A DNA stretch of 13,655 nucleotides from Clostridia bacterium (GTDB lineage Bacteria > Bacillota > Clostridia > Christensenellales > Maliibacteriaceae). Where the stretch lies: the NCBI GenBank assembly GCA_017935825.1, contig JAGBGW010000051.1, positions 1-13,655 of the forward strand. Reading direction: 5' to 3'. A program made the position numbers and the translations under genes. Below are positions 1 through 5,864 of the stretch, in pieces; within the stretch, counting starts at the first letter, position 1; every line of letters begins with the position of its first letter. The notes beneath the pieces were generated by a model, which searched no databases, had not been told where the DNA came from, and saw only the letters and a list, made by a program, of their open reading frames with translations.

Positions 1-30
1 ACAATATCATTATTTGTAAACTTTATTCAC

Positions 31-441
31 TTAGATCAAAATTCCGTTACAATGGTCGATCTCGTGTTGAATAATCTGCGCCGTCCAGCCCTCATAAGAG
101 GCTTTTTTCATGCGGAACATGGTATCCTGATAGGTCACTTCAATTTTCTGATAGCGTGTGGCTGTACGTATCCCGGTTAAAGAAAGACACCCTTCCTGTG
201 CGGTGTACTCCCCCATCTTATCTGTGATCACCGGGTTCATCATCACGACATATTTCCCGTTATCTTCAAAAGCGATAATGCGCTTTAACACACCGATCAT
301 ATTGGCTGCCATGCCAACGCAATTGTTCTTATTTGCCCGCAGGGTGTCCACAAGGTCGCGGGCAACAGATACGTCCGTGCGCACTGCATCAGCAGATGCT
401 TGTGCCAGAAAGCTTTCATCATGCATAATGGGTCGAATCAT
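31..441 (-). CDS. Short peptide deformylase-like metalloprotein
   Basis: Peptide deformylase removes the N-terminal formyl group from nascent proteins in the cytoplasm, using a Fe/Zn centre. The 136-residue product has the family's three motifs in order: GMAANMIG (43-50), EGCLS (83-87) and QHEIDH (125-130). From family knowledge Cys85, His126 and His130 are the metal ligands and Glu127 the catalytic base. Two things are odd. The protein is shorter than the common 150-190 residues and stops six residues after the HExDH motif, so the usual C-terminal helix is missing. Motif 1 has Met48 where classical enzymes have the glutamine that stabilises the transition state. The ATG at 441 follows a TTGGAG-type ribosome binding site at 451-456. 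It lies downstream of the 106-residue gene but is separated from it by a terminator, so it probably has its own promoter, which I could not place. The family call is firm; deformylase activity is less certain. Confidence 0.85.
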   Translation of the reverse strand: MIRPIMHDESFLAQASADAVRTDVSVARDLVDTLRANKNNCVGMAANMIGVLKRIIAFEDNGKYVVMMNPVITDKMGEYTAQEGCLSLTGIRTATRYQKIEVTYQDTMFRMKKASYEGWTAQIIQHEIDHCNGILI

Positions 442-493
442 CAGTGTTTACTCCAATACAAATTTCTTACTGCTATACTACCAAAATTTTGCA

Positions 494-526
494 TAATAAA
501 AAAGAGGGGTCTTACTTCTCCCTCTT
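494..526 (-). terminator. Intrinsic terminator of the 106-residue gene
   Basis: Read on the minus strand, AAGAGGG (526-520) pairs with CCCTCTT (508-502) across an 11-nt loop and runs into a T-rich tract. The left arm overlaps the TAA stop codon of the upstream gene at 525-527. Confidence 0.7.
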
Positions 527-845
527 ATGTTTTGAACAGATCTTTCAGCCGTCCGATGTAATCCTCGGTGTCCAGCATACAATATCCCATCAGCCAAACC
601 CACTGCATTTGTTTATCAAGCATCGCGTTTTCATTATGTTGACCATCGAATTGAAATCTGCGATGCATTGCATATAAAAATGAAACGATCCTGTCATCAA
701 TTTTATTGCATGAAGTCAGATACATTTGTTGTACATGGAGCAAACCCTGCAAAGGTTTATCTGCAGGTAATTCTTTTTTCAGATGCAAGGCATCTTCCAA
801 AAGTCGATATGCATAACCCAATGTATATGCTTCCAGCTTTGTCAT
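525..845 (-). CDS. Hypothetical protein, 106 residues, predicted helical
   Basis: I do not recognise this family. The gene is well formed: ATG at 845, a CAGGAG ribosome binding site seven bases upstream (853-858), a plausible promoter at 888-915 and a terminator overlapping its stop codon. The product is soluble-looking, with no signal peptide or membrane segment. Residues 3-25 and 60-100 look helical, with a cluster of aromatic and Met residues near MQWVWLMGYCM (about 80-90). There are two isolated cysteines but no metal-binding spacing. It forms a single-gene unit divergent from the tRNA-Val gene and ahead of the deformylase gene. Context gives no function. That it is a real gene is well supported by the signals around it. 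Confidence 0.7.
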   Translation of the reverse strand: MTKLEAYTLGYAYRLLEDALHLKKELPADKPLQGLLHVQQMYLTSCNKIDDRIVSFLYAMHRRFQFDGQHNENAMLDKQMQWVWLMGYCMLDTEDYIGRLKDLFKT

Positions 846-887
846 TGTACTGCTCCTGAAGTTGAACTATTCTGTTGAATTAATGCT

Positions 888-915
888 ATATTAACATACA
901 AATTTCCACTTTCAA
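888..915 (-). promoter_or_regulatory. Promoter of the 106-residue hypothetical gene
   Basis: On the minus strand, TTGAAA (915-910) and TAATAT (893-888) are separated by 16 bp, with a TG dinucleotide giving an extended -10 (TGT-TAATAT). The predicted start lies about 35 bases before the ATG at 845. Confidence 0.6.
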
Positions 916-1000
916 CCAATTCGACAAAACCAGTGTTTTTTCGACAGAATCTCCCAAAATTCGCGTAACGAAAATTTTTGAAGAATTTTCAAAAAAAGAC

Positions 1001-1029
1001 TTGCTTTTTTCATTCGACATCGCTATAAT
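1001..1029 (+). promoter_or_regulatory. Strong sigma-A promoter of tRNA-Val
   Basis: TTGCTT (1001-1006) and a perfect TATAAT (1024-1029) are 17 bp apart, and the mature tRNA begins 15 bases after the -10. The A/T-rich stretch directly upstream (970-999) resembles an UP element, as is common for stable RNA promoters. Confidence 0.8.
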
Positions 1030-1043
1030 TAGTTTTGTTGTTC

Positions 1044-1119
1044 GGGAGCATAGCTCAGTTGGGAGAGCACCTGCCTTACAAGCAGGGGGTCACAGGTTCG
1101 AGCCCTGTTGTTCCCACCA
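1044..1119 (+). tRNA. tRNA-Val (anticodon UAC)
   Basis: The 76-base sequence folds into a standard cloverleaf. The acceptor GGGAGCA pairs with TGTTCCC with one G-U pair. The D stem is GCTC/GAGC, the anticodon stem CCTGC/GCAGG with loop CTTACAA (anticodon TAC at 1077-1079), the variable loop is 5 bases, and the T arm is ACAGG-TTCGAGC-CCTGT. The CCA end is encoded (1117-1119). It should decode GUA and, through wobble, other valine codons. It is a solitary tRNA gene with its own promoter and terminator. Confidence 0.97.
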
Positions 1120-1121
1120 TG

Positions 1122-1155
1122 ACCGCAGATCATTCGATCTGCGGTTTTTCTTTTT
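1122..1155 (+). terminator. Intrinsic terminator after tRNA-Val
   Basis: A 10-bp perfect stem (1122-1131 with 1136-1145) around the loop ATTC is followed by TTTTTCTTTTT. It begins three bases after the tRNA CCA end. Confidence 0.92.
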
Positions 1156-1165
1156 CTCCCGAATC

Positions 1166-1174
1166 TGTTACAAT
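1166..1174 (+). promoter_or_regulatory. Extended -10 element ahead of the flavin reductase gene
   Basis: TGT-TACAAT forms an extended -10 about 46 bases before the ATG at 1220. The -35 position (1146-1151) is poor and lies within the T-tract of the tRNA terminator. Because that terminator isolates the gene from upstream transcription, a promoter is expected here. Confidence 0.45.
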
Positions 1175-1219
1175 GTCCTTGTGCATTTACACATGAATTC
1201 CAAAGGAGGGTTTTATAAT

Positions 1220-1732
1220 ATGAAGCGAATCTCTTTTGAACAGCTGAACATCAACCCCATCACTGCCATTCGCAATGACTGGATGCTGATCACAGCAGGC
1301 AATGCGGATTCTTTCAACACCATGACCGCATCCTGGGGACACATCGGAAGTCTTTGGGGCTCAAATGGCGGCAATCCCACCACCACGATTTTCATTCGTC
1401 CGCAGCGCTATACCAAGGAATTTGTGGATCGTGAAGATGTATATACGCTCTGCTTCTTCCCCGATGGCTTTAAAAAGCAGCTGGCATATCTTGGCACAGT
1501 CTCGGGCAGGGATGAAGACAAAGTGGCAAAAATGGGCCTTACCCCCGTCTTTGAGGATGGCTACACCTATTTTAAGGAAGCAAGTCTTGTCCTCTGCTGC
1601 AGAAAACTTTACCACGCCCCCATTGCAGAAGAAGGTTTTGTTGATCCTTCCATCGTGGAAGAAAACTATCCCGACCGCGATTTCCACGAAATGTATGTGG
1701 GTAAAATCGAAAAGATCCTGATTGCAGATTGA
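1220..1732 (+). CDS. Flavin reductase-like FMN-binding split-barrel protein
   Basis: This 170-residue protein belongs to the flavin reductase-like domain family, whose members bind FMN in a split beta-barrel and often reduce flavin with NAD(P)H or act as flavoprotein oxidoreductases. Family hallmarks visible are TAGNADSFNTMTASWG (25-40), the flavin-contacting region IFIRPQRYT (57-65) and VSGRDEDK (94-101). The start is the ATG at 1220, supported by AAAGGAGG at 1202-1209; the open frame extends further upstream only by running backwards through the tRNA gene. It stands alone, with an extended -10 upstream, and no terminator is obvious before the next promoter. A cysteine pair (126-127) is notable but unexplained. 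The substrate and the partner oxidase cannot be deduced. The family call is confident. Confidence 0.85.
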   Translation: MKRISFEQLNINPITAIRNDWMLITAGNADSFNTMTASWGHIGSLWGSNGGNPTTTIFIRPQRYTKEFVDREDVYTLCFFPDGFKKQLAYLGTVSGRDEDKVAKMGLTPVFEDGYTYFKEASLVLCCRKLYHAPIAEEGFVDPSIVEENYPDRDFHEMYVGKIEKILIAD

Positions 1733-1765
1733 TCATCAAACCATCACATATCATTGTCCGCAATA

Positions 1766-1774
1766 TGGTATAAT
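1766..1774 (+). promoter_or_regulatory. Extended -10 promoter of the AMIN/propeller gene
   Basis: TGG-TATAAT is a perfect extended -10; the -35 region is weak. The predicted start is near 1781, about 43 bases before the ATG. The block AATATGGTATA recurs before cdsA at 9511-9521. Confidence 0.65.
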
Positions 1775-1823
1775 GCTTTTTGCGTACATTATTTATTGAA
1801 AGGAGTACTTTCAATCCACTGAT

Positions 1824-3686
1824 ATGAGAATTGTAAAAGAAGAAAAAAAATCGTTTTCCATACAAAAAGCCGTTCCATACATCGTACTGGGCGTTCTTGT
1901 CATTGTCGCCGTACTTGCTGTAGTCTTTGCACTGCGTGGTACGTCTGAACCCAACGAGTCGGTCGTAGAAAAGCCGGACAGCGAGTATCGCAACTACTAT
2001 TCTTCCACCCAAATCGCACGAGGCGGCGATGCACTCAACGATGTTTCCATCTACGATGTGAATGTGACGCAGGAAAAGGACGATCTTGTCATCGAGCTGC
2101 AGTTCAGCTACAACTATTCAAGCACCGAGGGCAATATTGTTCAAACCAAGCTTGTACCCACCTATGAGCTTTACGCACTGCCGCAGCCCCATCGTCTTTG
2201 TCTCAATCTTGAAAACGTTACCCAGTGGGAATTTACCGGCAAGACATCCTGGCTGGATTACGAGATGCTGCAGGGCATCTTTGTTGCACAGCCCACGTAT
2301 GAATCTTCCGACAACCCCACGGTCATTTTCCACCTGACGGACGACTGTGCCTTCCGCGTAGAGGAAGACGAAGGTACGCTTCGCATCTTTATCCGTCAGG
2401 TTGAGACAGAAAAGCAGGGCTGTTACCATGTGCTGCTCAATGGTCTTTCCGAATACGCTTCCTATAAGGAGGTGCGTGCCCTTGGTCTGACCCCCACACT
2501 GTGCGAAGATGCCAACAATACGCTATTGATCAGTGAGGGCTTCGCAACCGAAGAAGATGCACAAAGCCTGATCAATGAAGCCAATGAAGTTATCGCATCG
2601 TTCCTGCCCGGCAAGAGCGCATTTATCCAGTACCTTGAACCTGAAACGCTGCCCGTCTTCCCTGAGGACCTGCAGATGCAGGAAATCGAGAACATGCCCG
2701 TCCTTTATCGGGACGGCAGTGTACAGAAGGCAGAAGTGCTGGAAGTCAATGCCAACGTGCTTGCATCCTCTCCCGCAGGCGACAGCATCCTGTGCTACTC
2801 CCCCGTGTACTCGCTGGATATGGCAACGGGAGAAAGCATTTATTCTGAAATCCTCTACCTTTCCAACGAGACGGATACCTACGAAAAGCTGGTGGATCTT
2901 GAATTTGCCATGATCCTCTATGCCCAGTATTCGCCCGATGGAAGATACGTCGGCTTCCTGGACTACAACAGCGAAACCAGCGAGACCTCCCTTTACTGCT
3001 ACGATTTGCAGCTGCAGCAGCTTCTGCACATCAGCGAGGAAGAATTCGGTACCTTCGTCTACGACTTTGCATGGGATCCCAGCTGCACTGCCCTTTACGC
3101 CGTCACGCTGAATGAAGATGGCACCATGTGCATCCGCTCCTACGCCTTTGAGTCTCCCGACGAACAGCATGTGACCGTGCTGCATGATCTGTACTCTTCC
3201 GAAGGTATGGTCGGCGCCACGATGGATTCCATTTTCTATGCAGACACCGATTCTGCAGGTGAAAATGCCGCAATTTATCGCATGGATAAGCTGACGGGTG
3301 AATCGGAATATATCTGTGACGGTGAACGGTTCGTCATCGATCCCACGGAAAGTCTTCTTGCAGCAGAAACGCCTGATGGTTTTAAAATCATCGACATTGA
3401 TACAAAAGAAGTTATCGCGCACTTGGATGAAGCAGTCAATGCTTCCGACTTCCGCTTCTCCGCAAACGGAAACAAGCTCTTCCTTGTCGTTGATACAGGT
3501 GATACCACAAACACCTATCCAAGTGACGTTTACATCTACGATGTGGAAGATAAGGAATTCTCTTTCTGCTTCTCCACAGCCTGGATCGATCTTGAATGGT
3601 CGCTGGAAGCAAACTGCCTGTTGGTCAACACCACCTATTACACACAGACGGGCTATATCCCCGTCACCTACCGCATTCGTCTGTAA
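1824..3686 (+). CDS. Membrane-anchored protein: AMIN-like, SPOR-like and beta-propeller regions
   Basis: The 620-residue product has a basic N-terminus (KEEKK), one transmembrane segment at about 17-37 and a large predicted extracytoplasmic part. Residues 73-192 resemble an AMIN domain: YELYALPQPHRLCLNL (114-129) matches the family's 'L.nP.RlvlDl' pattern and TLRIFIR (185-191) its last strand. Residues 197-272 weakly resemble SPOR, with TLLISEGFATEEDAQSLI (233-250) like its second repeat. From about 290 to the end, repeated strands such as YAQYSPDGRYVGFLDY (366-381) and DFAWDPSCTALYAV (414-427) indicate a WD40/TolB-like propeller. AMIN and SPOR domains bind peptidoglycan or its denuded strands, so a cell-envelope or sporulation role is inferred, not shown. 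The AAAGGAG at 1799-1805 is 18 bases from the only plausible ATG, an unusually long gap. The gene is monocistronic. Confidence 0.75.
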   Translation: MRIVKEEKKSFSIQKAVPYIVLGVLVIVAVLAVVFALRGTSEPNESVVEKPDSEYRNYYSSTQIARGGDALNDVSIYDVNVTQEKDDLVIELQFSYNYSSTEGNIVQTKLVPTYELYALPQPHRLCLNLENVTQWEFTGKTSWLDYEMLQGIFVAQPTYESSDNPTVIFHLTDDCAFRVEEDEGTLRIFIRQVETEKQGCYHVLLNGLSEYASYKEVRALGLTPTLCEDANNTLLISEGFATEEDAQSLINEANEVIASFLPGKSAFIQYLEPETLPVFPEDLQMQEIENMPVLYRDGSVQKAEVLEVNANVLASSPAGDSILCYSPVYSLDMATGESIYSEILYLSNETDTYEKLVDLEFAMILYAQYSPDGRYVGFLDYNSETSETSLYCYDLQLQQLLHISEEEFGTFVYDFAWDPSCTALYAVTLNEDGTMCIRSYAFESPDEQHVTVLHDLYSSEGMVGATMDSIFYADTDSAGENAAIYRMDKLTGESEYICDGERFVIDPTESLLAAETPDGFKIIDIDTKEVIAHLDEAVNASDFRFSANGNKLFLVVDTGDTTNTYPSDVYIYDVEDKEFSFCFSTAWIDLEWSLEANCLLVNTTYYTQTGYIPVTYRIRL

Positions 3687-3690
3687 AAAG

Positions 3691-3726
3691 AAAAGAAGCA
3701 AAGTATTCGCGCTTTGCTTCTTTTTT
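3691..3726 (+). terminator. Intrinsic terminator after the propeller gene
   Basis: A 13-bp stem, AAAAGAAGCAAAG (3691-3703) with CTTTGCTTCTTTT (3712-3724), surrounds an 8-base loop and continues into a T run. It ends just before the -35 element of ctsR. Confidence 0.9.
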
Positions 3727-3727
3727 G

Positions 3728-3756
3728 TTGCAAAAAATGCAGTTTCATTTTATAAT
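3728..3756 (+). promoter_or_regulatory. Sigma-A promoter of ctsR
   Basis: TTGCAA (3728-3733) and TATAAT (3751-3756) are separated by exactly 17 bp. The CtsR heptad repeat begins at the very next base, so a bound repressor would cover the transcription start. Confidence 0.85.
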
Positions 3757-3773
3757 GGTTAAAGAAAGTCAAA
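3757..3773 (+). promoter_or_regulatory. CtsR operator (heptad direct repeat)
   Basis: GGTTAAA-GAA-AGTCAAA is a tandem heptad with a 3-base spacer. It closely matches the established CtsR box, two GGTCAAA heptads with spacer NAN; each heptad differs from GGTCAAA at one base. It sits between the -10 and the ribosome binding site of ctsR, whose AAAGGAGG (3771-3778) it partly overlaps, implying negative autoregulation. I noticed no second copy in the window. Confidence 0.85.
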
Positions 3774-3785
3774 GGAGGTGACTGC

Positions 3786-4298
3786 ATGGCTGTCTTAAGT
3801 GACAACATTGAATCGTTTTTGATTTCGCTTCTTCAGGAAGAAGAAAACCCTGTGATTCTGGTGCAGCGAAATGAGCTTGCAAGTTATTTCCGTTGTGCAC
3901 CTTCGCAGATCAACTATGTGCTTTCCACCCGCTTTACGCTGGAGCGCGGCTATACGGTAGAATCCCGTCGCGGCGGCGGTGGTTACATCCGCATCGTCAA
4001 GATGGATCTGGATAAGAATTCCTACCTGCGTTACCTTTTGGAAGAAGGCATCGGTGATGCCATGAGCCAGGACGATGCCATCACGGCACTTGTTCGCCTG
4101 TATGAATCCGGCAGTATCTCCCAGGAGCAGTATACGCTTTGTTCTTCCCTTGTGACGGATAAAACCCTCGGTGTGCCCGCCCCCATCAAAGACCGTGTAC
4201 GAGCCAATTTGATGCGCCAGATGGCAGCCGTTTTCCTTCGCGGCGGCAGCACAACTGCAAACGCAAACACAAACGATACCTTTGCAAACAAAAAGTAA
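3786..4298 (+). CDS. ctsR: CtsR, repressor of class III stress genes
   Basis: CtsR is a dimeric winged-helix repressor that holds clp and related protease genes off until heat or protein damage. The DNA-binding half is nearly textbook: VQRNELASYFRCAPSQINYV (26-45), TRFTLERGY (48-56) and the glycine-rich wing SRRGGGGYIRI (60-70). From Bacillus subtilis work, Arg62 in this wing is the McsB arginine phosphorylation target and the glycines sense temperature; both are present. A C-terminal four-helix-type domain follows (about 78-152), then an Asn/Thr/Ala-rich tail that makes the protein longer (170) than the usual 150 or so. The start is the ATG at 3786 after AAAGGAGG. It has its own promoter, operator and terminator. 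The usual downstream partners mcsA, mcsB and clpC are absent here; a spore germination operon follows instead. Confidence 0.95.
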   Translation: MAVLSDNIESFLISLLQEEENPVILVQRNELASYFRCAPSQINYVLSTRFTLERGYTVESRRGGGGYIRIVKMDLDKNSYLRYLLEEGIGDAMSQDDAITALVRLYESGSISQEQYTLCSSLVTDKTLGVPAPIKDRVRANLMRQMAAVFLRGGSTTANANTNDTFANKK

Positions 4299-4323
4299 AA
4301 CCGCATAATTTAAGATGCAACCG

Positions 4324-4356
4324 TACATCCTGTTTTTAAAACAGGATGTATTTTTT
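4324..4356 (+). terminator. Intrinsic terminator between ctsR and the germination operon
   Basis: TACATCCTGT (4324-4333) pairs with ACAGGATGTA (4341-4350), extended by T-A pairs inward, and is followed by TTTTTT. It ends only 15 bases before the first germination gene, so it is either the ctsR terminator or lies in the leader of the ger transcript. Confidence 0.85.
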
Positions 4357-4371
4357 ATTTGGAGTGTTTAT

Positions 4372-5862
4372 ATGAAAAAGGTTGATCCACTCATTTGCGC
4401 CGTGCAGCAAAAACATATTCCGCCCGAGCCTTTGCGTTATGTATTGGAAGAAAACTGCGCCGCATTGAAGGAACTGCAAAGTGTCTGTCAGGATCTTGTG
4501 ATCCATTCTTTTCGGCTCTTTAACCGATATGATGCCGTTTTGGTTTTCGTGGAAGGCATGATCGACACAAACCAATGCGGACTTTTTGTGTTGGAGCCGC
4601 TGACAGAAGAAAAGGAAGAAAGCCCGGAAAACATCAAAAAACACCTGCACGTTGGACAAACACAGACCTGCACCACCATCGATATGCTTATTTCCATGGT
4701 CTTCAATGGACATGCGGCGATTCTTGCAGACAATTGCAATACCGCCACATTGATCGAACTTCGCTCCCCCGTTGGCAGAAGCATTTCCGAACCCGATATG
4801 AACAGAAGTGTATTCGGTCCACGGGAAAGCTTTGTGGAAAAAGTAACGCTTAACACACTGCTTCTTCGGCGAAAGATTCACGATTCCAAGCTTTGTATGG
4901 AAAACTTCTTCGTCGGGCGCCGCGGACAAGCCAAATTGGTATTGGCATACATGGGCGACATTACTGACCCGACAATCGTAGCGGACGTAAAACAAAAGAT
5001 TCAAAAGATCGATGTGGATGCCATTGGAAGTATCGGACAGCTGACACAGTATTTACAGGCGCAAAAAAGTACACCCTTTGCACAGATTATGCCAATTGAA
5101 CGTGCAGACCTTGCCGCGCAGGCTCTGCTGGAAGGACGAGTGGTGGTGTTTCTTGATCAAAACGCACAGGCACTTGTGCTTCCCGTGGTCTTCTGGGACT
5201 TTTTCCGCGCCGCGGACGATGCAAGTGAAAAGCCGTTCACCGCAACCATCATGCGATATTTGAGGCTGTTATGTTTCTTTGCAAGTGTTCTTCTTCCTGC
5301 ATGGTATGTAGCACTTATGACATGGCATCCGCAGCTGCTGCCACTGAAACTGGCACTGCCGCTTGTGCAGTATACGGCATCGATTCCACTTTCCATCACA
5401 GCAGAAGTTTTGTTTATTGAAATACTGCTGGCCATATTAAGCGAAGCGGCGCTTCGCACCCCAAAGCAGATCTCTCAGGCCATAGGACTTGTGGGTGGCG
5501 TGATTTTGGGACAGGCGCTGATCTCATCCAATCTTGCAACGCCGCCCACCCTTGTTATTGCCACCGCTTCCGTCGTGGCGCAGTTTGCAATGCCGCATTA
5601 CAGCATTGTACGCACCATGGCAATTTTGCGTGTTGCAGGAATTATCGCAGCTGCAATGTATGGTTTATTTGGGGTATCGCTTTTGTGGTTTGTACTGCTT
5701 TGCATACTTGCAAAGATGAAGACCTACGATATCCCCTACCTTGCGCCGCTTGGCACATATCGTTGGCAGGATTTGAAGAGTCTGCTGTTTCTGCGCCGCG
5801 CACCGCAGCATAAAAAACGTGCAGCCTACATTCCCGTACAAGACACTACAAGGCAGGTGTGA
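4372..5862 (+). CDS. Spore germination receptor A subunit (GerA family)
   Basis: GerA-type subunits are inner spore-membrane proteins that, with B and C subunits, form nutrient-germinant receptors. This 496-residue protein shows the family layout: a hydrophilic N-terminal domain (about 1-290) with GPRESFVEKVTLN (149-161) followed by LLRRKI (164-169), then PFAQIMPIERADLAAQALLEGR (the segment at 235-256, key residues Glu243-Arg244 and Glu254-Gly255-Arg256), and a C-terminal membrane domain with several hydrophobic segments from about 296 to 447. The closing TYDIPYLAPL (451-460) is also typical. The start is the ATG at 4372, with GGAG seven bases upstream. It overlaps or abuts the next gene, and the three genes form an operon. 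Forespore expression under sigma-G would be expected from the family; I could not find a convincing sigma-G promoter. The germinant cannot be predicted. Confidence 0.92.
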   Translation: MKKVDPLICAVQQKHIPPEPLRYVLEENCAALKELQSVCQDLVIHSFRLFNRYDAVLVFVEGMIDTNQCGLFVLEPLTEEKEESPENIKKHLHVGQTQTCTTIDMLISMVFNGHAAILADNCNTATLIELRSPVGRSISEPDMNRSVFGPRESFVEKVTLNTLLLRRKIHDSKLCMENFFVGRRGQAKLVLAYMGDITDPTIVADVKQKIQKIDVDAIGSIGQLTQYLQAQKSTPFAQIMPIERADLAAQALLEGRVVVFLDQNAQALVLPVVFWDFFRAADDASEKPFTATIMRYLRLLCFFASVLLPAWYVALMTWHPQLLPLKLALPLVQYTASIPLSITAEVLFIEILLAILSEAALRTPKQISQAIGLVGGVILGQALISSNLATPPTLVIATASVVAQFAMPHYSIVRTMAILRVAGIIAAAMYGLFGVSLLWFVLLCILAKMKTYDIPYLAPLGTYRWQDLKSLLFLRRAPQHKKRAAYIPVQDTTRQV

Positions 5863-5864
5863 AT

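Noticed and set aside
1001..1219. Upstream extension of the flavin reductase frame to a TTG at 1001
   Set aside because: It would translate through the tRNA-Val gene and its terminator; the ATG at 1220 has a strong ribosome binding site.
2523..3701. Minus-strand open frame of 392 codons opposite the propeller gene
   Set aside because: It starts inside the terminator of the plus-strand gene and has no family motifs; it is a shadow of a codon-biased gene.
4304..4310. CATAATT as a sigma-G -10 for the germination operon
   Set aside because: No acceptable -35 at the required spacing, and it lies upstream of the terminator hairpin.
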